A DNA stretch of 64,000 nucleotides. Source: Legionella drozanskii LLAP-1 (lineage in GTDB: Bacteria > Pseudomonadota > Gammaproteobacteria > Legionellales > Legionellaceae). Positions 18,238-27,947 of the stretch are shown piece by piece (within the stretch, counting starts at the first letter, position 1; each line of letters starts with the position of its first letter). The stretch spans positions 358,520 through 422,519 of the forward strand of contig NZ_LNXY01000020.1 of NCBI RefSeq assembly GCF_001467585.1. Direction: 5' to 3'. The notes below the pieces were generated by a model. The model saw nothing but the letters and a program-made list of their open reading frames with translations. It searched no databases and had not been told where the DNA came from. Made by a program: the position numbers and the translations under genes.

Positions 18238-18312
18238 TCAACCTAAGGTATACAGATGCGGGATGCTAGAGAGTAGGAGAGAGGGTGCCCACCGCTTTAG
18301 CCGTATTTTCAT
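18238..18312 (-). CDS. Possible 24-codon leader peptide overlapping the SAM-II aptamer
   Basis: An ATG at 18312, preceded by TTGAGGTC about 9 bases upstream, opens a 24-codon frame (begins [14 protein letters not shown]) whose TGA ends 1 base before the GTG and 4 bases before the ATG of metN. Its start and ribosome site lie in the aptamer's inserted loop. It could couple riboswitch state to metN translation. It may equally be chance; there is no coding evidence beyond the placement. Confidence 0.25.
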   Translation of the reverse strand: MKIRLKRWAPSLLLSSIPHLYTLG

Positions 18313-18372
18313 AGGGATGACCTCAAGCCAAACCAATGAGCGCCCGCAAGCTGAGTTTCAAATCGGCGCAAA
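18290..18372 (-). promoter_or_regulatory. metN: SAM-II type riboswitch leader of metNIQ
   Basis: The minus strand reads GCGCC-GATTTG-aaactca-GCTTGC-G-GGCGC (18340-18369), then after an insertion GCTAAAGCGG (18292-18301). These are the P1 arms, the GATTTG and GCTTGC segments and the 3' GCTAAA pseudoknot strand of SAM-II aptamers, which sense S-adenosylmethionine and repress methionine genes. The linker between GGCGC and GCTAAA is about 38 bases, against roughly a dozen in compact examples. Within it TCAT and ATGA could pair to form an extra stem. A TATAGT -10 (18383-18388) just upstream would start the transcript near the aptamer 5' end. The metN start is about 57 bases beyond. Confidence 0.8.
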
Positions 18373-18424
18373 CTGCCATGATACTATAAATAATGTGAAT
18401 CATCTAGTTAGAAATTCTATTAGC

Positions 18425-18859
18425 TTAGATCCTCGGTTTTTTGAGCTTATGTAATTTTCCCTTTTTTAAGAAATAATAACTGAGTCCAAGAACGAGCCCA
18501 TAGATAAGATGGCCAATTAGTAGAGGAGTATTCGCTTGTATACCTGCGAAATTCCATTGAGAGAATAAAGCTGTGCCAGTAGTTAAGCTAGGCAATAAAG
18601 TCATAGGGCCAGCAATCCACAACAAGCTACCAAAGAGAAGTCCTAAAAAGCTCGCAGACCACCAAGAATGAATTAACCAACCTAAAATGAAAGCAAAAAT
18701 GACGCCGGCTATGATACTGACAATAAAATGAATCATGAGCCCACCAATTTTTGTTGGCAGGTGTGTAAGATTATCCATAAGAATTAAAAAAAAGGTGAAC
18801 ACAATCCCTGCTACAACCCCAGCAACGATACCATTACTAATGCATCTACTATCACACAT
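18425..18859 (-). CDS. Small polytopic inner-membrane protein of unknown function
   Basis: 144 residues with four predicted hydrophobic helices (about 9-28, 40-62, 68-90, 110-130), glycine-rich helix faces and a Lys-rich C-terminus (KKGKLHKLKKPRI) that should be cytoplasmic. I recognise no family with confidence. AAGGAG lies 6 bases before the ATG, so the gene is well supported. It ends about 50 bases upstream of the metNIQ leader on the same strand, but that leader has its own promoter, so a functional link is not implied. Confidence 0.75.
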   Translation of the reverse strand: MCDSRCISNGIVAGVVAGIVFTFFLILMDNLTHLPTKIGGLMIHFIVSIIAGVIFAFILGWLIHSWWSASFLGLLFGSLLWIAGPMTLLPSLTTGTALFSQWNFAGIQANTPLLIGHLIYGLVLGLSYYFLKKGKLHKLKKPRI

Positions 18860-19095
18860 ACCACTCTCCTTAATGCTTTAATGCTGACCTGCTTGTTGTC
18901 TCAGTGGTATTCTCATTGCAAGTCTATTTGCAAACAAATCCCTGTATTTATTAGATATCTACGCCTGCCTTTAGTATAGACAAAATTAGAGGTGTCGTTT
19001 TTCTCAATTGAAGTGCTGATTCGGTGAACAAAGAAGATAAGCCAGATTCGCCCGATTGCAGATAATATCCCAACATTTTTTACAATATATGCCTT

Positions 19096-19128
19096 ATTAA
19101 AACTCTCTTAATGTTCTGGTAATACAGT
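19096..19128 (+). promoter_or_regulatory. PmrA-like tandem box and -10 of the SidF-like gene
   Basis: Half-sites ATTAAAACT (19096-19104) and CTTAATGTT (19107-19115) repeat with an 11-bp period. TACAGT (19123-19128) begins 7 bases after the second. A better-looking TATAAT (19135-19140) lies further on. The first half-site is degenerate, the second is close to consensus. Confidence 0.55.
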
Positions 19129-19149
19129 TTTTATTATAATTATACAAAG

Positions 19150-21660
19150 ATGATTAATTTTAAGAGCTTTATGTCAAGAGAAAGTCAAGCACTATATATG
19201 CAGATTTTAGCAAAGCAGGCAAGGGCTCAAGCGCTGATTAACATTGATAAGCTAGCTTTTGATCCGCAGGGACGTATCGTGGTCGATGTTAAATTGCCAC
19301 TGACAAAAATTATCGAAGAACTGAAATCCGAGTTACATAGAGATATTAGCGATCAAGAGGGTTTAGAAAATATTCTTGGTCAAAAAATTAGTCCTGTTAC
19401 TACTGTTAGCTTAGATATTAGTGATGAAGAGGACTTAAAACAGACGTTTTCTGAAATAGTAGAAAAAGCATTGAAAAATGCAGGTAGCCCGGCTGATGAG
19501 GCTAAAAAACTTGCTACTCAATTTATGTCCCTGCCTAAAGGTAGCATTATCGCTCTGCAACAAGAGCTGCATTTCCATCTAGCTCTCGTTTCTCGTGTCT
19601 ATCAGACAACGACTAAGCTACAGGACAGAGAACAAGAAATGCAAGCGGCTCATCAATCAGCGATGCTTAGAGTGAACGAATTAGTGATGAATTCCTTAGC
19701 CCAGGGTTTAAAGTCTTCGCTCAATCGTGATGGCACTATCAATACAGCTCAATTAAACAAAACACTCGATAAAGCAAGAAAAGCAATTGTGCCTGAAGCA
19801 CATATTATTTTGCTCGAAGAAATTGCAAGGCACACGGGTGAAATTATTAGCAAGGCTGATCTTAAAATAAAAACGCTTAAAAAAGTTGCCGAAAAAACAA
19901 CTGCAACACCTAACGATATTCTTCATACTGATAACAACGGTTTAGCGGTTTTAATAGAAGGGTCTGAGAATACTGCTCATGAACGCGTCAAAGGGGAAAA
20001 ATTCGGACATCGACAAATTATTTCTCATAAGATGGGCCCGGATAATACTGTTGTGGCCAATCAGAATCTTCACATGCAAATTCGTACTCCATCACCTGTA
20101 GTGAAGGAAGATTTGGATGAACAAGAATATATTGAAGATGCTAGTAAAAAATTAAAACATATTACTGATAAATATGTGCTAAAAGATCGATTGACTACAG
20201 ATGACACTAAGCCGAAAGCTTATATTTATAATAGTTATACGGCAATTAATGATACTTTAGATGATCTAACCTCTAAAAATCGACAAACCAAAAGCGCAAT
20301 TCATATTTTGCGCGGTGCACATCGTCATAATGCTCGTCAATTATCAAACGCAAGCGATAATCCTTCAGATGCTGTTTTTTGTTTGGTTCAAAACATCTCA
20401 GTGAATGGCTTTGGAGATACTTTAGGCTATGACAGCTCTAACACTTTAGTCCAAGAATCGACGTTGATGGCAGAGCTAGCTATGCTACACACGATTTCAG
20501 ATAGCATTAGCGCTAATAGTTCAACAGTAGTTAGGAAGAATGGCAAACCTAATTTAGAACCCGTTAAGGCAGATGTACAGAAAGAAAAAATAAAAGAGGT
20601 TTTCGAGCTTTATAAAAGGTTCCTTAACACTCCTGAGCGTAAATCTTTTTTTGCTGAATCAGCTGAAGGGCAACAAGCGATTCAATTAATCAGCGAACTT
20701 AAAGCCGATTGGCGAGCTGAAATCAATTTTTCCCCTACAGCCGGAATTATGGCAAATGCCAAGCTCGGTTTAAAAAATATCATGGCCAATAATCTACATT
20801 GGCGTCATGAAAATGCCAAGATTGTACAAGCTTTATGCGTTTTTTCTGAGGAAGTCTCTTTGGGTGGGTGTAAAAGTGGTAATGAGCGTGCGCAAGCCAT
20901 CAATGGTCGTGTTGCCCTTTTGGATGATTTACTGAATAAAGATGAAAAAGATGCGCAGGAAACCGAAGTGGTTCATCATTTAGCTACACTTGCAAAAAGT
21001 GGTAATCAAATTACGGTGTCTAATATCGCTGCATTAAGAAAATCACTGGACAGGCTATACAATGAAAGAGGTCTACAATCAGCCATGTCGCTTATAAGCC
21101 TCGTTGATCAAGGCGGACCTGCGAAGGTGGAAGCAAAACCACGAGGAGTGTATGTCTCAAGGAATTATGCAGAAGAAAAGGTTGATAGCATCGATAATCT
21201 TTATCAAAAAAATTCAAGCCGGTTTCAGGCTCACAAAGAGTTAACGAGTATGATGCTTAAAGCGACTGAGGGCAATCTGCGCAGCTGGTGGGCTCGTATG
21301 AAGTCAACTCCGTTAGGAATTGTAGGAGCCATCGCAGGTACGGTTTTTGTTTTTCCTGCAGCCTACATCTTGATTGACACTTACCTGAGTAATAAAGAGA
21401 AGGTAGCAGCGGTTAGCATTTCAAGAATGGAGGCAGCCAAGCAATATAGACCCAGCACTCCAGAGGTTTCACCAGGTTTGGCCGGGTTGGGATCTAGAAA
21501 TGACGAGAATTTTGATGATGAAGAGCAGTCTAATAATGGCTTAAGGGAAAAGGGTAAAGAAAAGGCTCAAAAACCTACAAAAGAAATGGATCAAGGGTCT
21601 TCTCTAGCTCTTTTAGAGTCTGACTCTGACTCTGACCATAAAGGGCCTGAATTTTCTTAG
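19150..21660 (+). CDS. SidF-like phosphoinositide phosphatase; Dot/Icm effector candidate
   Basis: 836 residues. The catalytic CX5R motif reads GGCKSGNERAQ, with Cys574 and Arg580. It matches the CKSGxxR loop of the SidF and SopB/IpgD type of bacterial phosphoinositide phosphatases, which remodel host membrane lipids. A conserved-looking NISVNGFG segment lies about 155 residues upstream (415-422), as in that fold. Residues about 721-746 form a hydrophobic membrane segment near the C-terminus; SidF also has C-terminal membrane segments. The tail is acidic and Ser-rich (SDSDSDHKGPEFS). There is no signal peptide. The start has only a weak AAAG upstream. SopB has KD where this has NE. The family call is by motif, not alignment. 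Substrate and membrane target are inferred. Confidence 0.72.
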   Translation: MINFKSFMSRESQALYMQILAKQARAQALINIDKLAFDPQGRIVVDVKLPLTKIIEELKSELHRDISDQEGLENILGQKISPVTTVSLDISDEEDLKQTFSEIVEKALKNAGSPADEAKKLATQFMSLPKGSIIALQQELHFHLALVSRVYQTTTKLQDREQEMQAAHQSAMLRVNELVMNSLAQGLKSSLNRDGTINTAQLNKTLDKARKAIVPEAHIILLEEIARHTGEIISKADLKIKTLKKVAEKTTATPNDILHTDNNGLAVLIEGSENTAHERVKGEKFGHRQIISHKMGPDNTVVANQNLHMQIRTPSPVVKEDLDEQEYIEDASKKLKHITDKYVLKDRLTTDDTKPKAYIYNSYTAINDTLDDLTSKNRQTKSAIHILRGAHRHNARQLSNASDNPSDAVFCLVQNISVNGFGDTLGYDSSNTLVQESTLMAELAMLHTISDSISANSSTVVRKNGKPNLEPVKADVQKEKIKEVFELYKRFLNTPERKSFFAESAEGQQAIQLISELKADWRAEINFSPTAGIMANAKLGLKNIMANNLHWRHENAKIVQALCVFSEEVSLGGCKSGNERAQAINGRVALLDDLLNKDEKDAQETEVVHHLATLAKSGNQITVSNIAALRKSLDRLYNERGLQSAMSLISLVDQGGPAKVEAKPRGVYVSRNYAEEKVDSIDNLYQKNSSRFQAHKELTSMMLKATEGNLRSWWARMKSTPLGIVGAIAGTVFVFPAAYILIDTYLSNKEKVAAVSISRMEAAKQYRPSTPEVSPGLAGLGSRNDENFDDEEQSNNGLREKGKEKAQKPTKEMDQGSSLALLESDSDSDHKGPEFS

Positions 21661-21705
21661 ATAAAAGTCTGAACCTCAGGCCACTATCAATGTCTGTGTC
21701 TCTAA

Positions 21706-23649
21706 CTACTCGCCTAATTCCTCACGGTTCTTAAAATGCTCAAGGGCTTCGGGATTGGCGAGGGAGTTAAGATTATTGACCTTTTTCCCATGAACAACTT
21801 CTCTGACTGCTACTTCCACAATCTTGCCACTGATCGTTCTGGGAATATCAGCAACTTGTAAGATTTTCGCGGGGACATGGCGAGGAGAAGCGTTGTGACG
21901 TATGGTATGACGAATAGTGTCTTTTAAAGGTTCGTCAAGCTCCACCCCTTCTCTCAATTTAACAAACAGCACAACACGGACATCATCTTGCCAATCCTGC
22001 CCAACGACAATGCTCTCTATAATCTCCGGAATTTTTTCCACTTGACGATAGATTTCAGCGGTCCCGATGCGCACGCCGCCAGGATTTAATACCGCATCCG
22101 AACGTCCATAAATAATGAGCCCATTATGTTTGGTTATTTCAGCAAAATCCCCATGCGCCCAAACCTTGTCAAAACGTTCAAAGTAAGCGTGCTTATACTT
22201 TGCTTTTTCAGGATCATTCCAGAAACTCACTGGCATGGAAGGAAAAGCTTTGGTACAAACGAGCTCACCACGCTCTTCATGGACAGCATGCATTTGTTCA
22301 TCAAAAATTTCTACGGCCATCCCCAAGCCCAGGCATTGGAGTTCACCACGGTAGACTGGAAGAATAGGATTACCTAAAGCAAAACAAGAGACAATGTCTG
22401 TCCCCCCAGAAATAGAGCTCAATTGGACCTCCGGTTTGATTTCTTGATAGACGAAATCATAATTCCTAGGTAATAAAGGGGAGCCGGTGGAAAGAATTGT
22501 TCGTAGTGTTTTCAATGAAAAATGTTTTCTGGGGGTAATGCCTTCTTTTTCTACTGAAGAAATGAATTTAGCGCTCGTGCCAAAAACCGTGATTTTCTCG
22601 TCATCTATTAATTGAAAAAGTCGATCAGCTCTAGGGTAGGTCGGTGCCCCTTCATAGAGGGTGAGTGTTGCTCCTAAAGCTAAAATTGACACCATCCAAT
22701 TCCACATCATCCAGCCACAAGTGGTGTAGAAACAGAGATTATCCTTGTCAGTCAGGTCGCTGTGTAAGCCCAGTTCTTTTAAGTGCTGCAATAAAGTGCC
22801 GCCCGCACCATGAACAATGCATTTGGGTTTGCCAGTAGTACCAGATGAGAAAAGGATATAGACAGGATGGGCAAAGGGTAGGGGGTTAAATTGACACTCT
22901 TTACTGGGCTCAAGAAAATCATCCCAAACTACAGCATGTTTCAGCTGACTAAGATCAGGGTTACTAAAAATAATAGGGCAGATCACGATTTTCGCTAGCG
23001 AAGGAATTGTTTTACTCAATGCTATTATTTTTTCGCTACCATCGTGTTTTTTACCTGAATATTGATGACCATCACAAATAAACAGTACTTTTGGTTCAAT
23101 TTGACCTAAGCGATCAAGTGCGGCCTGTGGGCCAAAATCAGGAGAACAAGAGGACCAAATCGCCCCAAGCGAAGTGGTGGCTAACATGGCAATAAGGGTA
23201 TATGAAACATTCGGCATCACCGCGGCCACACGATCACCAGTGACTACCCCAGCCTTTCTCAAACCTTCCGCACAGCTCGCAACCAACTCATACAGCATTT
23301 GATAGCTTATAACTTGTCGATCCCCATTTTCATTCACAGAAATCAGTGCTGGATGGTCATCACGACGGGATAATAATTTTTCTGCGAAATTAAAGGTCGC
23401 GCCACTAAACCAGCGTGCATCAATCATATCATCATAGTGATTGAGTATTTCTTTGGCGGGGGTGTTATAACTAAGACCAAAAAAATCACTAAGTGTTTGC
23501 CAAAACAGCGCGGGATCGGTAATCGACCAATGATGTAATTCTTGGTAGTTTTTGAATTGTAGTGGGGGGTGTCTTTGTTCTGTAAAACGCATGAATTGCC
23601 ACATTCTTGTTTTTTCTGGCTGTTTGGGTTCCCATACTACTGATTTCAT
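21706..23649 (-). CDS. aacS: Acetoacetyl-CoA synthetase
   Basis: Activates acetoacetate to acetoacetyl-CoA using ATP. 647 residues, normal for the acetoacetate-CoA ligase branch of acyl-adenylate enzymes. The AMP-binding loop ILFSSGTTGKPKCIVHG spans about 265-281. SISGGTDIVSCF and the C-terminal GRSDAVLNPGGVRIGTAEIY hinge follow, with the catalytic lysine in PRTISGKIVEVAV. The acetyl-CoA synthetase-like N-terminus with WFSGATFNFAEKLL is typical. The ATG has AAGGAT 8 bases upstream. It is not in the liu operon but completes its chemistry: HMG-CoA lyase makes acetoacetate, this enzyme reactivates it, and thiolase splits the product. Confidence 0.93.
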   Translation of the reverse strand: MKSVVWEPKQPEKTRMWQFMRFTEQRHPPLQFKNYQELHHWSITDPALFWQTLSDFFGLSYNTPAKEILNHYDDMIDARWFSGATFNFAEKLLSRRDDHPALISVNENGDRQVISYQMLYELVASCAEGLRKAGVVTGDRVAAVMPNVSYTLIAMLATTSLGAIWSSCSPDFGPQAALDRLGQIEPKVLFICDGHQYSGKKHDGSEKIIALSKTIPSLAKIVICPIIFSNPDLSQLKHAVVWDDFLEPSKECQFNPLPFAHPVYILFSSGTTGKPKCIVHGAGGTLLQHLKELGLHSDLTDKDNLCFYTTCGWMMWNWMVSILALGATLTLYEGAPTYPRADRLFQLIDDEKITVFGTSAKFISSVEKEGITPRKHFSLKTLRTILSTGSPLLPRNYDFVYQEIKPEVQLSSISGGTDIVSCFALGNPILPVYRGELQCLGLGMAVEIFDEQMHAVHEERGELVCTKAFPSMPVSFWNDPEKAKYKHAYFERFDKVWAHGDFAEITKHNGLIIYGRSDAVLNPGGVRIGTAEIYRQVEKIPEIIESIVVGQDWQDDVRVVLFVKLREGVELDEPLKDTIRHTIRHNASPRHVPAKILQVADIPRTISGKIVEVAVREVVHGKKVNNLNSLANPEALEHFKNREELGE

Positions 23650-23777
23650 TTGTTACGATCCTTGCCTGTTGTAATTATTTCTTAAAATACATACTTGTAT
23701 AGCAGTCAAGAATCTTTCTATTTTGATGTTGTGTCAATCTATTTTCTAAATTATCTGTGGGCACAATTTTGTCATTA

Positions 23778-23911
23778 GTCGCTGTCGCGTAATGTTTTAT
23801 CCCCCTCTCCCTATCCCCCTCCTCTAGGGGGCTAGGGGATTTTTAAGGCATTTTTGTTACCTAGGTTCCGGTCATACAGAGAGGGATTTTAAACTATTAC
23901 GCAAAAGCGAC
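23778..23911. repeat. Terminal-inverted-repeat element, copy A (134 bp)
   Basis: The left end GTCGCTGTCGCGTAATG and right end (reverse complement GTCGCTTTTGCGTAATAG) match over about 30 bases including a following C/T-rich CCCTCTC tract. The interior is pyrimidine-rich with smaller inverted repeats (CCCCCTCCTCTAGGGGG) and no ORF. It starts in the gap after aacS and ends 3 bases past the aguA stop. It is the same family as 39536-39691. The size, termini and lack of coding capacity suggest a MITE-like or REP-type element. Confidence 0.7.
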
Positions 23912-23914
23912 GAG

Positions 23915-24940
23915 TTAAGCTTTAATACAGGGCTGCTGTTGCGTAATGCAATGAATTCCCCCGCCACCGGCAAATACATCCAAAGCATCAATCTGAGTAA
24001 TCTGATAACTTGGAAAAAGCTGGCAAAAGAGCTCATAGGCTGCGTTATCGTATTTTGCATGGCCAAATGCTGGCATGACAATACCTTGATTGGCTAAATA
24101 AAAATTAATATAAGACAGCGTCAAGCGTTCATTATTGATATAAGTAGCTGGAGGCTGTTCGACGGTAAAGATTTCAAATGGTCTACCTTTTGCATCAGTC
24201 GCCGCTTTTAAGGTTTCTAAATTCTCATGGAGAATGTGATAATTTTCATCCTCTTTGTCTTGAGTAATCAAGCAGAGAACCTTTCCTGGAGCGATAAAAC
24301 AGGCGATTTCGTCGATATGGCCATCGGTTTCATCTCCGATTAATCCCTTGTTTAACCATATAATTTTTTCAGCGCCTAGATAAGCAAGAAGATAATTTTC
24401 AATTTCAGACTGAGATAATTGTGGATTACGATTAGCATTTAACAAGCATTCTTTACTCGTGAGCACAGTTCCTTCGCCATCGACATGAAAGGAACCTCCC
24501 TCCATGACTAAAGGCGCTTTAAAATGCCGTGCATGGGTTTCGCGAATAATTGCACTGGCAATTTGATTGTCTAAAGCGCAATCTGGGTAATTTCCTCCCC
24601 AGGCATTATGAATCCAGTCAACACCGGCTAATTCTTTTTGTGAATTCAATAAGAAGGTTGCGCCGGTGTCACGCGTCCAAGAATCGTTAATAGCTAGCGT
24701 GAGTAGGCGAATTTGTTCTCCACACAGTGTTCTTGCTGACTCTTCGTCTCCGGGGTTGACAATCATGGTCACCGGCTCGTATTGAGCAATCGCCTTGGCT
24801 ACTCGAGCGTAGGCTTCCCGCGCGCGTTCAAAACCAATAGGTGCCCAGGTTTCTTGATGGCAAGGCCAAGCCATCCAACAACCGGCATGCGGATACCACT
24901 CGGGAGGCATGTAAAATCCTGCTTGTTTAGGTGTCAACAT
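23915..24940 (-). CDS. aguA: Agmatine deiminase
   Basis: Converts agmatine to N-carbamoylputrescine and ammonia. 341 residues, normal for the peptidyl-arginine-deiminase-like family. Conserved segments include [16 protein letters not shown] at the N-terminus, [47 protein letters not shown] and [13 protein letters not shown]. The nucleophile is Cys331 in [15 protein letters not shown]. It starts 2 bases after the speA stop, so it is co-transcribed with speA and aguB. Confidence 0.95.
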   Translation of the reverse strand: MLTPKQAGFYMPPEWYPHAGCWMAWPCHQETWAPIGFERAREAYARVAKAIAQYEPVTMIVNPGDEESARTLCGEQIRLLTLAINDSWTRDTGATFLLNSQKELAGVDWIHNAWGGNYPDCALDNQIASAIIRETHARHFKAPLVMEGGSFHVDGEGTVLTSKECLLNANRNPQLSQSEIENYLLAYLGAEKIIWLNKGLIGDETDGHIDEIACFIAPGKVLCLITQDKEDENYHILHENLETLKAATDAKGRPFEIFTVEQPPATYINNERLTLSYINFYLANQGIVMPAFGHAKYDNAAYELFCQLFPSYQITQIDALDVFAGGGGIHCITQQQPCIKA

Positions 24941-24942
24941 AA

Positions 24943-26838
24943 TTATCCTTTCGTTTTGTTGCTGTCGAGGTAAGTTTGCTGTGTGAAAATGCTACGTAAT
25001 TCATTTAAATAAGTCTGAATTTTTTCGTTGGGGAAATCGGCACTAATTAACTGTTTCTCATAAGATAACAGCAATTTTTTAGTATCATAATGCGCATAAT
25101 TCAAGACATTCGTCACGGTATCACCGCTCACTAAATCGTTGATTTCAAAATGGCCATTCCCTAATAATTTCACATCCAATGAATTGGTATCCCCAAAAAG
25201 ATTATGCAAATTACCCAAGATTTCCTGATAAGCGCCGACCAGAAAGAAAGCAAGATCGTAGGGCTTGGTTTCATCATAGGGTGGCAGCATTAAAGTGGTA
25301 TTGATACAAGATTTGCCCGGGTACCGTTTTATCGTGCCGTCTGAGTCACAGGTCAAGTCTTGCAGGATACTGTGCATGCTGGGTTTTTGAATCAATTGCG
25401 AAATTGGGGCGACTGGAAAAATTTGACCAATGGCCCAGGCATCAGGCATGGATTGAAAAAATGAGAGGTTGCAAAATATTTTAGCAGCCATTCGTTCATT
25501 AATAAGGTCCATCAATTCGCAATCACTGGGGTTATTTTCATCCAATAGTTGCTGAATTTCAAAACAAATTGCGGTAAATAATTGCTCTACTTTTGCCTTT
25601 TCCTGTAAGCTAATAATACTATGTTTAAAGAGAGAATGGGCTTCTTCTAAAGCATGGCTAGCGTAGTTGTATATCTCAGAAGGAAGATTTTGAGAGATCG
25701 TTTGGTAAGTATCCCAGATGTCATGAATCACATTCGAATCACTGGCCTCGGGCCGGGGAAGCCTATCGGTTTTTTTAATTAATTCTACGTCAGTAATGTT
25801 AGTGACCAAAACGGCATGATGCGCAGTGAGGGCGCGACCTGATTCGGAAATGAGATTGGGCTCAGGCATATTCGCTTCTTCACAAAGAGGGCGTAGTGCT
25901 AAAAGAATATTGGTCGCGTATTCCTTTACGGTGTAATTCATTGAGCAATCTGAACTGGAGTGCGTGCCTTCGTAATCGACTCCAAGGCCTCCACCGACAT
26001 CAATTGTCGTAATGGGCGCTTGTAGGCGTCGTAGTTCAACATAATAACGAGCGACTTCCTGCATGCAATGGCGAATATCGTGGATATTGGCAATTTGCGA
26101 ACCCAAATGACAGTGCATTAATTGAAAGCAATCTAAGTAATTATTGGCCTTTAATTGATTGATGACATCCAGCACTTGTTCTGCATTCAAACCAAATTTT
26201 GATTTATCACCGCCGGTATTTTCCCATTTACCCGCTCCTTTCGTCATCAGGCGAATGCGTAGTCCAATTTTAGGTTTTATACCTAAGCGTGCTGATTCTT
26301 TCAGAATAATATCAAGCTCGGAACGTTTTTCAATAACAATAAAAACCTCATGTCCCATCTGTTGCGCAATTAATGCAGTGCGAATATAGCAACTGTCTTT
26401 ATAACCATTACAAACGATAGTGGACGGATTTTGGCCGAGCAAGCCAATAACAGCCATTAATTCGGGCTTAGATCCTGCTTCTAGACCAACAGGATGGTCC
26501 GGTGCTTTTAAGATTTCTCTAACGACACAATATTCTTGGTTAACTTTAATTGGATAAACCAATTTGTAAGTCCCTTGGTAGTCATTTTCTTTAATCGCTT
26601 CTGCAAACGCTTGATTGAGCTTGATTACCCTGTCATGAAGAATGTCGGTAAAACGAATTAGGAGGGGCAATTGCAATCCCGCACGACTGGCTGCGTTAAC
26701 TATGGCTTGCAATTCGACGCCTTTATCCTCGGGTTTTTTGCTAACAGCAATATTTCCCTGTGGGTTGATGTTGAAATAACCTTCACCCCAATGTTCTATG
26801 TTGTATAAATTATCATCAGATAATGCATTAACTATCAT
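24943..26838 (-). CDS. speA: Biosynthetic arginine decarboxylase
   Basis: PLP-dependent decarboxylation of arginine to agmatine, cytoplasmic. 631 residues, normal for SpeA. The PLP lysine lies in [11 protein letters not shown] (about Lys98), followed by [13 protein letters not shown], the HCHLGSQ histidine motif, [14 protein letters not shown], and a C-terminal CDSDG...R-PGKS substrate site. I choose the ATG at 26838, 4 bases after the aguB stop and with GGGA 7 bases upstream, rather than a TTG at 26853 inside aguB. Middle gene of aguB-speA-aguA. Confidence 0.95.
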   Translation of the reverse strand: MIVNALSDDNLYNIEHWGEGYFNINPQGNIAVSKKPEDKGVELQAIVNAASRAGLQLPLLIRFTDILHDRVIKLNQAFAEAIKENDYQGTYKLVYPIKVNQEYCVVREILKAPDHPVGLEAGSKPELMAVIGLLGQNPSTIVCNGYKDSCYIRTALIAQQMGHEVFIVIEKRSELDIILKESARLGIKPKIGLRIRLMTKGAGKWENTGGDKSKFGLNAEQVLDVINQLKANNYLDCFQLMHCHLGSQIANIHDIRHCMQEVARYYVELRRLQAPITTIDVGGGLGVDYEGTHSSSDCSMNYTVKEYATNILLALRPLCEEANMPEPNLISESGRALTAHHAVLVTNITDVELIKKTDRLPRPEASDSNVIHDIWDTYQTISQNLPSEIYNYASHALEEAHSLFKHSIISLQEKAKVEQLFTAICFEIQQLLDENNPSDCELMDLINERMAAKIFCNLSFFQSMPDAWAIGQIFPVAPISQLIQKPSMHSILQDLTCDSDGTIKRYPGKSCINTTLMLPPYDETKPYDLAFFLVGAYQEILGNLHNLFGDTNSLDVKLLGNGHFEINDLVSGDTVTNVLNYAHYDTKKLLLSYEKQLISADFPNEKIQTYLNELRSIFTQQTYLDSNKTKG

Positions 26839-26842
26839 TAAT

Positions 26843-27703
26843 TCATCCCACAATGGATTGACGCGGTTTAACTAATTCCTGATAAGTTTCAGGTTCTCTT
26901 TGAGTAGCAAAGGGGAATAGACGTCCCCATAGTGCTCGTTGACTAAAATCTAAGTCGGTGACTAATACAGCAGGTTCATGGCGTGGAGCTTGGACTAAAA
27001 TTTCACCTAAAGGATTGGAAATAAAACTACTACCATAAAACTCTAGACCATTTTCGTTACCAATACGATTAACGGCAACCATGAAGGTATTTGCCATAAT
27101 TCCTTGCGCAACCATGACTTTTTGCCACATGGGTTGACTATCAAAGCCTGGAGCAGTGGGTTCTGCACCAATTGCTGTAGGATAAACGATAATCTCGGTA
27201 TCTTTTAAACCATAAATTCGGGATAGCTCAGGAAACCATTGATCATAGCAAGTCGGCATACCAAAGCGGTGTCCAGCTAAAGTATGAACGGGATAATTAG
27301 AATCGCCGGGTTTAAAATAATAATCTTCATGATACTTCTCGCCGCTCGGAATATGTTGTTTGCGAGTAACAGCAATCAATTGCCCCGACTCATCAAACGC
27401 AACAGCCGTATTATAGCCTGCATTTTCAAACAGCGAGGCAGTGATAGTGACCTTCGCTGATTTAGCTATTGCCGAAACAAAACTTGCAGTCGGCCCAGTC
27501 GCTATATCTTCTTTATAAGGAGCAGGGTCTACATCAGATCGAGTGCAGAAATAGGGCGAGAGTGTCAGTTCTTGTAAACAAACAATCTGCGCACCTTGTT
27601 TAGCAGCGGCAAATATCCCCGATGCAAGACGATCTTGGTGTTCCTGAGGATTTTCACTCCATTTTTCTTGGACTAAGCCTATTCTTAATACGTTCTTGTT
27701 CAT
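26843..27703 (-). CDS. aguB: N-carbamoylputrescine amidase
   Basis: Nitrilase-superfamily hydrolase giving putrescine, CO2 and ammonia from N-carbamoylputrescine. 286 residues, normal length. The Glu-Lys-Cys triad is visible: Glu45 in CLQELTLSP, Lys115 in TRKQHIPSGEKYHEDYYF and Cys152 in GMPTCYDQWFPE. First gene of the putrescine operon. With SpeA and AguA it forms the whole arginine-to-putrescine route in one transcript, in an order unrelated to the pathway steps. Confidence 0.95.
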   Translation of the reverse strand: MNKNVLRIGLVQEKWSENPQEHQDRLASGIFAAAKQGAQIVCLQELTLSPYFCTRSDVDPAPYKEDIATGPTASFVSAIAKSAKVTITASLFENAGYNTAVAFDESGQLIAVTRKQHIPSGEKYHEDYYFKPGDSNYPVHTLAGHRFGMPTCYDQWFPELSRIYGLKDTEIIVYPTAIGAEPTAPGFDSQPMWQKVMVAQGIMANTFMVAVNRIGNENGLEFYGSSFISNPLGEILVQAPRHEPAVLVTDLDFSQRALWGRLFPFATQREPETYQELVKPRQSIVG

Positions 27704-27800
27704 CTATCGTCTCATTTAATTAATAACATTCTTTAAACCTGGAAAAAGCACTCGCGCCCCATAGCGAGGTGGTTTAGAGCTTTTCTAGATAGGAAGGTGA

Positions 27801-27833
27801 ATTATAACCCGAAAATCTATTGTGTGACGTCAA
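27801..27833 (-). promoter_or_regulatory. aguB: Candidate promoter of the putrescine operon
   Basis: On the minus strand there is a perfect TATAAT (27801-27806) and a TTGACG (27828-27833), but 21 bases apart, longer than usual. The -10 is convincing and the pairing with that -35 is not. The aguB start is about 100 bases downstream. Confidence 0.4.
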
Positions 27834-27947
27834 AGTGGCGCTAAATTTGGTAAAATAGACTATATGAAATGCAGTTGCAATAAAAATTTCGATTCAAATT
27901 GCGTTGTTCTTGCGTTGACTTGTAGCCACACGAGCCTTTATCAAACA

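Noticed and set aside
19106-19140. TATAAT at 19135-19140 as the sole promoter of the SidF-like gene
   Set aside because: No acceptable -35 at 16-18 bases; the -10 at 19123 fits the shared tandem-box geometry better, though TATAAT may still contribute.
23790-23860. CRISPR-like repetition in the C/T-rich stretch
   Set aside because: Explained by the terminal-inverted-repeat element; no regular repeat-spacer pattern.
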